A stretch of DNA of 64,000 nucleotides, taken from contig NC_039362.1 of assembly GCF_003573695.1 (NCBI RefSeq), positions 16,016,063 through 16,080,062 on the forward strand, in the 5' to 3' direction. This DNA is from Papaver somniferum. Its lineage: Eukaryota > Streptophyta > Magnoliopsida > Ranunculales > Papaveraceae. Position numbers and translations under genes: made by a program. Of the stretch, positions 35,810 through 45,080 are shown one piece after another. The notes beneath the pieces are model-generated. The model ran no database searches, was not told where the DNA came from, and worked only from the letters and a program-made list of their open reading frames with translations. Within the stretch, counting starts at the first letter, position 1, and the number at the start of each line of letters is the position of its first letter.

Positions 35810-36610
35810 TAAGGAATAAGGAGGCGTGGGACCGCAGAGGCCAAGGCATGGTCGGTCGGTCGTGGCCACGGTCCCGTGGTGCCTTTTCCTTAATTTTATA
35901 ATATTTTGATGATTTTATGAAAAATTCATGAATTTTGAGAAATTTGATGAATTTAGGGAGTTTCCATGAATTAAAGGAGTTTTCATGAGTTCAGGGAAGC
36001 AAAAATTATTAAAATAATAAAAACAAGGGTGTGTGGGACCGTGGAGGCGCGGCCGGCCGGGTAGGGCCCGGTCCCACGAGTTTTCATAATTTTTAATATT
36101 TTTTTTTAGGAATTTTTCATGATTTGAGGGAATTTTTCCTTATTTGAGAGAAATATCATGAAATCAAGGAATTTGATGAATTCAAGGAAAATAAAAATAA
36201 TAATAAAACAAAGGGGCGTGTGGGACAGCCTAGGGCCAGAGCCCACAAGTTTTCATAATTTATTTTATTATTATTTGGTGATTTGTGCAAAATACCATGA
36301 AATCAAAAAGTTTTTTCATGAAATTAGAGAAATAATAATAATAATAAAATAATGAGGAACCGTGAGGTGTGGGGCCGGCTGGGACCAAGGCGCGGCCGGT
36401 TGGCCCATGGTCACGCCCCACACTCCTTTCATTAATTTTTTATTATTTTTTATGGATTTATGACAATACCATGAAACCGAGGAGTTTCCTCGAGACGAAG
36501 GAGATTTGATCAAATGAGAGAATTTTCATCAAATCATGGAAAATAATGTATTAAAAATATAAAACTGGCGTAGGACTGACCACGACACGGTCGGTTGGTC
36601 GTGTGTCCGT
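35810..36610 (-). repeat. Five GC-rich palindromic modules separated by AT-rich spacers
   Basis: Modules near 35825, 36030, 36210, 36355 and 36565 each pair a left GGGACC or GGGGCC block with a right GGTCCC or GGCCCA block around CGGCCGGCCGG-like cores. Spacers of about 100-150 bases rich in ATTTTCATGA and AATAATAA separate them. The same array is at 47945-48780. The related LTR at 57439-59858 lacks most of it, which explains its 1.15 kb shorter length. Confidence 0.75.
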
Positions 36611-36868
36611 GTTCCCGGCACCTTGGTTAATATTTTTAATTATTTATCATTTTCTTCCCTATTTTGCATAGGTTCATCGTTTCGTTGTATTTTGAAATAC
36701 TCGTTCGTGCGGTGACTGTTAGTGCATCTCGTTGAACACACTTTCACCATTTGGATCGGGGCTTACTTAGAGGTAGCTCAGACGCCCGGTTGTTGATTAT
36801 TTATTACTAATTGTGGAATTCAGTGGAGAATAATTCACAAAACTGAGTAATAAGATGTTTATTATTAA

Positions 36869-37204
36869 TTCATAGGATCAGCTGAGGATTCGACTACGAA
36901 TTCAGAATAATAAAGTGAGCATTACCATTCCATGGGATCGTAGATTCGACCATAGAATCAGAGTAATTAAGATTTATCTATTACCATTTATGAGACCAGT
37001 TGTGGATTCGATCATGAAATCGGAGTAATGAGATAATATAGTTATTTATTCTATGAGATCAAGCCGTGGATTCGATCATAGAATCAGAACAATTGTTTAT
37101 TGCCATTCCATGGGACCAGTCGTGGATTCGACCATGGAATAGGAGCAATTGTTATTGCCATTCCATGGGACCAGTCGTGGATTCGACCATGGAATAGGAG
37201 CAAT
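36869..37204 (-). repeat. Six-hairpin array with covarying stems
   Basis: Hairpins lie at 36869-36900, 36921-36967, 36980-37029, 37048-37084, 37099-37149 and 37154-37204. Each has an inner stem of 7-9 bp around a conserved loop of about 18 bases (GACCAGTCGTGGATTCGA on +), and most have an outer stem ATTRC/GYAAT separated by a short bulge. Inner stems differ but stay paired: ATTCTATGA/TCATAGAAT, ATTCCATGG/CCATGGAAT, ATTTATGA/TCATGAAAT. Outer stems change ATTGC/GCAAT to ATTAC/GTAAT. Confidence 0.85.
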
Positions 37205-37278
37205 AATAGATTATTCTGGGAATTCAGTAGTGAATGTCACGGCAGAATTAATCTTAATTAGGAATAATTAACTTTGTG

Positions 37279-37431
37279 GCTCTATACTAGCAGAGCAAGC
37301 TGTCTAGGAGCATTAATTATCCCGATATGAGCTTGTCGGTAAGTCATATCCTTTATATAGTCAGGGTAAACTCGTTGTTTGTTCCTGAAGACGTTATCGC
37401 TCTATACTAGCAGAGCAAGCTGTCTAGGAGC
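37279..37431 (-). repeat. Two copies of a bulged hairpin, GCTCTATACTAG...CTAGGAGC
   Basis: Copies at 37279-37311 and 37399-37431 are identical over 33 bases. CTAG and GCTC pair with CTAG and GAGC, with TATA bulged out. The motif recurs in the LTRs of element E (57673-57705, 57794-57826) and, diverged, of element C (16215-16246). Confidence 0.75.
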
Positions 37432-37661
37432 CGTCCATCTCGTGATACTATATAGAAATAATCACTGAAAGTGTTGTATTCATGAGATATGCCGTTGTCC
37501 AGTCGTGAGACTACATATCTACATGTACTCGAGAGAAAGTACTCTCCGTTGAGAATTCGATGAGAGACCCGTGTCTCAATACTCACGTCTGATTGCTGGA
37601 TCAGAGCTTCGTATAATTATGAGTTTACGATTTTACCCTTGTCGAAAATCCACCATCTACA

Positions 37662-37675
37662 TTAAGTCCCCTGCT
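37662..37675 (-). other. Polypurine tract of element B
   Basis: Minus-strand AGCAGGGGACTTAA directly before the 3' LTR start TGTAGATGG; identical to that of element C. A perfect 8-base inverted repeat CTGAGGAA/TTCCTCAG follows at 37678-37700. Confidence 0.85.
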
Positions 37676-37963
37676 TACTGAGGAAAGCTGTGTTCCTCAG
37701 TCAGCATTAAATGGTGATTTTCCGGCCATAAATAACAATACCAGTAATTGAATTAGTCGTAAGTTGAGACGTTACCGGATTTAGAGAGCATGAGCAACCA
37801 CGACTTGATGAAGGCTTCAATGTCATGATTGGAGTGTCGTTTGGTGAGCATAAATTGGTGTTGAACCGCTGGTTTGGACGACGAGTCCGTGGTTGGTCAG
37901 GATTCGCGGGACGGGCCCAATAAGGAAATCCTTGGAAAATTAGGTTTTGGAAATAAAAAATTG

Positions 37964-37972
37964 TATAAAAGG
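37964..37972 (+). promoter_or_regulatory. TATA box of antisense gene 1
   Basis: TATAAAAGG on +, about 300 bases inside the element from its 3' LTR and about 30-35 bases before the pyrimidine-rich leader at 38000. The placement is what a plant core promoter needs. Confidence 0.6.
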
Positions 37973-37999
37973 AATTAATTTTTTTTTTTAATTTTTCCA

Positions 38000-39621
38000 C
38001 GTCTCTCCATCACCTCTCCTCCTTCACGCCAGCAGAGAAGCTTGAAGTTCCGCCGCCACCTGATCGTCGCCGTCGCGCCAGTCGCGTTGCCGCCGGCCAA
38101 CTTCCGGCCGACCAGGTGCGTGCGTTTTTTTTTTTTTTTTTGATGTTTGCTGATGTTGTGACCTTCATGAGTTTTCATGTTTTGATCATGATGAAACCAT
38201 ATACATGTGTGTATATATTGGTATGAGTTTTATGAAAACCCTCGTTTTTGAAAACGTATGTTCGTTCGATCGTTAGTTTTGAAAACTAACTATAATCCCT
38301 GATTTAGGAGAGATTTTTTTTTAATATGAACTAGGTCCAGTGATAAAACTTAGTGTATGAGCTTTCATGTGTACCAGGTTTTATCATAAAAGGAGTAAAT
38401 TTTCACGAAATCGAAATAATCCTTCGTTTTAAAGCAAATTACGACGACTCGAAGGAAATCATATGATGAACTTGTGTCCAGTGATAAAATTTTCTTATGA
38501 GCTTTCATGTAAAAAACTTTATCATATGTATGAGATGTGAGCTTTCACAGTTTTGAAATAAACCTTCGTTTTAAAGACAAATAACGACGATACGAAGGAA
38601 AAATAGTTTTTTTTTATATATGCAGCCGTGACATATATTGTGCAAAATATGATGATATATTTATTTTCATGATTTGTTTTCATTAATAAAATCCTTGAGA
38701 TTTATGTATGCAAGTTGCATTAATTGCTTTTTTTCGAAAAATCAAAGCGTGTGTTTGAGGAACCTTCGAAGATAGACAATATATTTATGATGAAATATTT
38801 TATTGTTATAAACTTCATAGGTCAGTTGTGTGAATGTTCACATTATGAAAATTGTGTCCGTGATTTCATGAAAAATCAGTTTCGGAAATTAAATAAAGTT
38901 TCGTTCGTTTTTGCAGTTTTCGAAGAGACGAACGATTTTGAGGTGTTAACTCTTAGCATAACTACTACCATTAGTAGAATTGTAAAGAGGTAAGAGTTCA
39001 GAGTTACCTTTTTTGCTGATGTTGGTTTGTTTACATAGTAGTAATCTTTGATCTTCCGGTTCCAGAAAATGTCGACCAACAACAACAGCAATTACGATTA
39101 CTGGTATTCCTCTTCTTCCTCTGGCTCTTCTGATGAGGATTCCGATGCTCCTGTAGCGAAATCAAAGGCTAGGGTTCCCCATGAAGGGGCGAAGCCTAAT
39201 GTTCCCTTGGGTGAGCGAAGAGTCTCTTTTGCTGAACTCAAGAAAAGAGGAGCTGAAGACAAAAAGGAGGATGCCCGTCAACGTGAGAAAGATCGCACCC
39301 GGCGTAAGAGACAGAGGGTTGAGGAGAAGCGTCGATTCTTGGATGGAGTGCCTTCTGATTCTGATGATGCTTCTGAAGAAGAGATCACATGGGAACCATC
39401 CGAGCGTTACATTAAGCCTGATCGATATGAAAGAGAGCATCAGAGGATGATGAAGAAAATTGAAGCTGCGAAGCTGAGCGAAGATGACTCGGATTCAGAT
39501 GATGATGATTATCTTCCGTCCACCGGACTTCACCAATGATTCTGACAGTGACTCTGAAGAAGATGATTCCGAGAAGGATAGTGACGATGAATCTGACAAT
39601 TCGGATGAGTCCGACGAGTAG
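38000..39621 (+). pseudogene. Antisense gene 1 of element B: acidic, Ser/Asp-rich charged protein
   Basis: I infer two leader introns: donor after 38115 (ACCAG|GTGCGT), acceptor at 38916, short exon 38917-38989 (AGAG|GTAAGA), acceptor at 39065. Coding starts at ATG 39069. The protein begins MSTNNNSNYDYWY, then a Ser/Asp run, a long basic and glutamate-rich helix (about residues 60-130) and an acidic tail. A one-base frameshift near 39520 separates the first stop (39537-39539) from the acidic frame that ends with TAG 39619-39621. It may be a nuclear or chaperone-like charged protein; I recognise no domain. Transcription opposes the element's own. Confidence 0.55.
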
Positions 39622-40011
39622 TTTTACTTCCATCTTCTTTAACGTTAGAGCATTCCCTTTTAGTCTTCATAGTGGATATCTTTCTTTTGACTGTTTAAAT
39701 GACTTTACTTCAATTAGACTTTTCTTCTGAATGATGAACATTTTGTTAACGTCGATTTCTTCTAATCCATGACATGGACCAATGTCCATATCCAAATTCA
39801 TCATGACTTGTCGATTTTCATGAGAAGTAACATAACACACGGCTGAGAATTCATGACGTGTACAAGGCCGCGTGGCCTATCCTTTGACCCGTGATGTTCA
39901 GTCCCCAGTGCGTTATTTTCCTCCGCGTCTTCAGTATCGATCTTTGAAGCCTAGGGTTTCAGTGAAACTCGTAACTGAGTTGACTATTCGCGAGTGATGA
40001 CTATCGCCTGA

Positions 40012-40020
40012 TATATATAT
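40012..40020 (+). promoter_or_regulatory. Possible TATA box of antisense gene 2
   Basis: A TATATATAT run about 100 bases before ATG 40118, between the end of antisense gene 1 and the start of gene 2. Confidence 0.4.
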
Positions 40021-40117
40021 CTTCAAGACTCCAAATCTATGATCCACGCAAATATTTCTTCCATTCCTGAGTCAGTTTCATCGTGCAGAGAAGTTTTGAT
40101 CCTACCTCCTTGCCGTC

Positions 40118-41079
40118 ATGTCGAGCAATAGCATTTCTTCTCAAGATGATCTTCAGTCGAAGCGTGAAATAGCAACGTCTATCTCAGTAAGTTGTACACT
40201 TCTTCTTCTCCTTTCTTGTCTCTGTTCGATCGAGATTGTTGATCACAAGAGAATGATTTGTCGTAGGACTGTAAGAAGAATGCTACTCCTCATAATGCAA
40301 GGCCTAAGCGGACTGTTAGAGCTCCTGCCCGGTATGGATCGGCTCGTGCTGAAGCTGGATCGTCTGTAAGTAAACCTATGACTCTTGAGATTGTACTGAG
40401 TCCCGGGATTAACACTCCTTCGTTTCATCATAGGCGGATGTCCGTGTCGTCGTCGATGCTAGACGAAGAAAGAGTGGAAAGTCCGTGACCGTGGTTGAGG
40501 TTGAGGAAAGCAGCAACCAGGCATGTGAAGATTCTGCAGGATCCGTGGAGACTGGAGACAGTGTCCATGTTCGTGAATACCCAACCGCTGGACTCTTATT
40601 CGAAGCTCCATTGATTAATACCTTCCCAGACAATGAAGTGGTCGGTGGATTCGTGATTCCCAAATGTCATGCGCCTCTGTACACCAATATTTGGAAGAGG
40701 TATGGTCACATTGCTACCACAGAAGTGTGGAAAGGTTTTCTTCCAACTCTTTTAACCACGGTAGCGGGGCTATTGCCGATCATCGAGGAAATTAACCAGA
40801 TGCATTTTCAAGACGTCAAAAACCATGAACTGCACAAATGGGATGAAATGATCTCGAATTGTGAGATATTGCGATTCGATGTAAGCTGGCTCCGTCATTG
40901 TCTTGAGATAATCAAGGTTCATAAGGCGGCAGAGGCTGGATGATGAGAGGATACTGGCTCTGGAGTCAGCAAGGGTTGAGAAAGCGGTCGAAGACTTGAA
41001 GGCAAAGACCAAGATTTTTCAGAAGAAGCTTGATGAGGCATCTTACAGGGATCATCCGTTGCTGGATGGTTTGCTCTGA
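40118..41079 (+). pseudogene. Antisense gene 2 of element B: PEARLI-4-like C-terminal domain with coiled coil
   Basis: Three exons with good splice sites: 40118-40186 (CA|GTAAGT), 40267-40365 (TCT|GTAAGT) and 40434-41079. Exon junctions keep frame. The first 90 residues are basic. Exon 3 has CHAPLYTNIWKRYGHIATTEVWK, a helical stretch, FDVSWLRHCLEIIK and, after a one-base frameshift near 40920, a coiled coil ending DGLL. The pattern of APLY..I...YG.IA.T and F.VSWL recalls the plant PEARLI-4 (phospholipase-like, PF05278) family. That is a match from memory and tentative. The gene ends 196 bases from the end of pol, tail to tail. Confidence 0.55.
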
Positions 41080-41274
41080 GTGAGCATTTGTGGTTGTTGT
41101 TTTTTGAATAAATCTGAGTTTCTAGTTAGGTGAAACAGTTGATCATGGTATGAACGAATTTTGCTCATTTATGAAATGTTTAATGAACAAAGGAGCATTC
41201 ACATGCTCTTTGGAGGAATAAAATTATATTTTTGAAAATTCTTGAAATGATGAAGAGGTAGTTTGTTTCGTGGA

Positions 41275-44200
41275 TCAGGCATAATAAGCTTTGAGCCATT
41301 TGCCATTGATGATGTTTCCTTCCTTTCCTCCATTGATTGCTAAAATTTTGTAGTATCCGCTAGACACTGCTTTGATAACAACATACGGCCCTTCCCATTT
41401 AGGAGAGAACTTAGGAGCAGACATGTCTTGTTGAATGTGCTTTGCCGTCTTTAATACCAAATCTCCTACTTGAAATGTTCGAGGTCTTACCATTTTGTTG
41501 TAGGCTCTGGAGATCCTCTGTTTGTAAGCTTCCACATATTTTTCCACCTTGGTTCTCCTTGATTCAAGCATATCTAGCTCAGCGATTCTTGATCTGGAGA
41601 TTTCAGCCTCATCCCATTGTACACCACTGGATGCTGCAATCCTGGCTGAGGGAACTTTGATTTCTGCTGGAAGTATGGCGTCGGCTCCATAGACAAGGGA
41701 ATATGGCGAAGTACCGATCGAGCTCCTTGGTGCAGTTCTGTAAGCCCATAGAGCCATGGGTAATTGCTCATGCCATGATCGAGGATTGTCATGAATCGTC
41801 CGACTGATAATCCTGATCAAAGTCTTGTTGGTACTTTCTGCTTGACCATTTCCTTGTGGATAGTAAGGCGTGGAGAAGATTTGTTTGATCCCATATTTAT
41901 TGAGCAGCTTCTCAACATCTTGATTGGCAAAAGGAGTTCCGTTATCTGTGATGATGCTTAGGAACTCCGAATCTGCATATTATGTGCTCTTTGATGAAGG
42001 CGGCAATCGTAACTCCAGTGGTGCTTCGAAGAGGAATAGCTTCGACCCACTTGGTGAAGTACTCTGTCGCAGTGATGATGTATTCATGTTGTTTTGAAGA
42101 TGCTGGATTGATCTTCCCAATGATATCTAGTCCCCAGCTGTAGAAAGGCCAGACTATTCACAGAATTCAACGGGAGACAAGGAGTGTGGATGAGATTACC
42201 ATGGGTTTGGCATTGGTGACACCTCTGAACGTGTGCGGCTGCATCATCTTCCATGGTTGGCCAATAATATTTCTCATGAATTTGAAGAAATAGTTTCCTC
42301 TTTCCTTGATGTTCTCCATCATGTACTTCCTTCAGGATTGTAGGGATTTCATGTTCGGCTAAGCACCTCAGTAAATTCCACCAAATTTTGCGGTATAAGA
42401 TCCCATCGAGATAGACGAATCTCTTAGCTTTCTGAATGAGTTTGACTGCTTGCTTCTTTTCCAGTGGTAGTTCGTTATCCCGGAGGTATTTGATGTAAGG
42501 CTCCTTCCAGTCCCCAGTGTGGTGGACTGTCAAAACCTCCAGGTGATGAGGAGGTGTTTGGAAATCAGGACAAGATCCTTGTAAAGCTCTTGACTGAGTT
42601 TCCATGGATGGCCAGTAGTATCCCATTCTTTGAAGCTTTCTGTAAAGTGTTACCACTAACGTTTGCCCGCAGATTTCTTCATGTATGCGCTTGAGTTGTT
42701 CTTCCGCTTCGTTGCTCCCAAGACATCGTGATAGAGATCCATCAGGGTTTCGATAGTATAGTCCTCCATGGAGCAAGAAGTAGTTCTTCAATTCTTTGAG
42801 GCTGACTTGGCCTTCTGAAACAGAGCTGCTCAATTCATGAATGATGGGTGCTCGCCAATCGTTTGCTGGAATGTCTTCTATCTGAGTGAGCCAAGTTGAA
42901 GATACGGTACGCCTCTGTACAGTGATCGTTTTCTCTGCTCCTTCAAATTGCATCTTGGAGGCGAGAGTTGCTAGGCAATCAGCATGCCTATTGTTAGTCC
43001 GTCCAGTATGGACGATCGTTGCGTCAGCAAAATAGGTCAACAGTCGCTGAGCTTCGGTTCTGAATGGAGCAAGTGTGATTTCCTTGAGAGAATACGTTCC
43101 ATTCATCTGGTTGACCAATAATTTTGAATCCCCCTTATCTCAAGGTGTGTTGCTCCTGCTTGCTTGGCCAAGGATAATCCTAATAGGAAGGCTTCATATT
43201 TTGCTGAGTTGTTGGTGCAGTGGAAATCTAACTTGAACGAATGTGAGAAAACTTCACCAGATGGAGACACCAGTACTATGCCCGCTCCTCCGGTGTCACT
43301 ACTAGGGGTGGCAGATCCATCAAAGTATAGAAGCCATGTTTCTTCCTTGATGACCAAGATGTCTGGGAATTCGCCGGGCACTTCTTCATGTAGTGTTGTT
43401 GTGTCTTCCCCTGGAAAAGCAGCGAGCAAGTCTGCGACCGCTTGACCTTTGATGGCTTTAGGTGGCGTGCAAGCTATGTCAAATTCTGACATCTGGAGTA
43501 GCCACTTCGCTGGTCTCCCTATCAAGGATGGCTTTGATATCAAGAACTTTATGGGATCAGCTTTGGAGATGAGTACGACCCTGTTAGATAGTAAGTAACG
43601 TCTGAACTTCTGAATTGCATGTACCAATGACAGGCATGCCCTTTCGGCCTTTGGATATCGGAGTTGAGCATCTCTTATTGTGCGGCTGAAGTAGTAAATC
43701 GGTCGTTCGACGCCTTCATCGTCTTCCTGAGCGAGGAGTGCGCCGATGGCGACGTCACTGGAGGCTGTGTAAAGAATCAGAGGTCGTCCCTGCACTGGAG
43801 ACCTCATGACGGCCGGTGACTGAATAATATCTGTTGTATTTTATGGAAAGCTTCTTGTTGAACAGCTGTCCAGGTGAAGCTTGCTCCTTTCTTCAGCAGA
43901 GGTGTGAACGAAGCAATGAGTTGAGCTAATCCAGGAATGAAGCGTCGAATATAATTTACCTTGCCCATAAAGCTCTGTAGTTCCTTCACGGTACGTGGAG
44001 GAGGCATGGTGGTAATAGCTTTTGCCTTGTCTGGGTCGACTTTGATCCCTTCAGCCGTGACCAGGAATCCTAAGAATTTTCCGGAAGAAACTCCGAATGC
44101 GCACTTTAAAGGATTCATTTTAATTTGTATTCTCTGCATCTTTCAAACACCTGCCTTAGAACTTCGAGATGAGATGCTCGAGTCTTCGATTTTACCACCA

Positions 44201-45080
44201 CATCATCAACATAGTCTTCTACTTGCTTGTGCATCATGTCGTGGAATATGGCAGTCATGGCTCGTTGATAGGTGGCACCAGCATTCTTTAATCCAAAGGG
44301 CATCACAGTGTAGTGAAAATTCCCAATGGGAGTACGGAACGCAGTCTTGTTGGCGTCATGTTCATACATCTTGATCTGGTTGTACCCACTATAGCCGTCC
44401 ATGAATGAGAACATACCGTGACCACTGGTTGCATCGACGAGCATGTCAATGTTGGGTAGAGGAAAATCATCCTTTGGACAACATTTATTCAAGTTCCTGA
44501 AGTCGACACAACATCTGATTTGACCATTTTTCTTCTTAACAGGTACCACATTTGCTAGCCACGTTGGATGAAGAATAGGCTTGATGAACCCTGCTGCCAA
44601 CAGTTTCTGGATTTCGACCTTGATTTGATCCTCGACTTCGTGTCTAAATTGTCTGGGCGGTTGTTTGACAGCTTTGGAACCAGGGACGATGTGCAGGTGA
44701 TAGGTGACGAGTTTGTCATCCAGACCCGACATTTCTTCGTACGTCCAGGCGAAGACATCTTGATATTCTTTCAATAATTTTATCAGCTTGGTCCGCTCCT
44801 CTGGTGATAGTGCTGAACTGATCAGGATTGGCCTTGGATCGTCTTCAGTCCCAATGTTGATTATTTCAAGATCGTCAATGGTAGAGTCAGTGTCGTCCTG
44901 TAGTTGTCGTGGGGCATCCTGGACTTCTTCTTCAAGTGATAGCTCACTCTGACACGATTCTTCATGGTGGGGAGACTTTTCGTCGTTCTCCCCGATTAAT
45001 TGCCAATCTTTCCATCGGCGATAAATGACTCTCCTTTCTACGTCTCGATCGGTCGTGAAGTTTGACCCTGGAGTTGAGAC
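41275..45080 (-). pseudogene. pol: Tat pol: reverse transcriptase, RNase H, second (archaeal-type) RNase H, integrase
   Basis: Pol copies the RNA into DNA and integrates it. RT (44774-44115) has PLPNIDMLVDA, MPFGLKNAGATYQR and the active site YVDD at 44213-44202. The first RNase H has YTASSDVAIGALLAQ. A second RNase H (from about 43335) has YFDGSA, NNSAKYEAF and LEIRG. Integrase has two H/C modules (ending RCHQCQTHGN) and D-D-E codons at 42127, 41946 and 41838. The last two are 35 residues apart, the exact DD35E spacing. The C-terminal module WEGPYVV is near 41385. Frame changes fall near 44120, 43830, 43140, 42165 and 41957, so no single product is possible. Pol is in the same frame as ORF1 upstream. 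Confidence 0.93.

Larger units (their letters stand above)
34097..37661 (-). repeat. 3' LTR of element B
   Basis: On + it runs from TGTACATGGGG (a mutated TGTAGATGG) to CCACCATCTACA. Minus-strand TATAAATAA lies at 34529-34521. It contains the GC-rich module array (35810-36610), the hairpin array (36869-37204) and two GCTCTATACTAG elements. Confidence 0.95.

Noticed and set aside
35582..36513. Paired frames on both strands in the LTR of element B that recur at 47615-47998 and 48471-48671.
   Set aside because: They recur only because the LTR is duplicated, and they consist of GC-rich palindromes.
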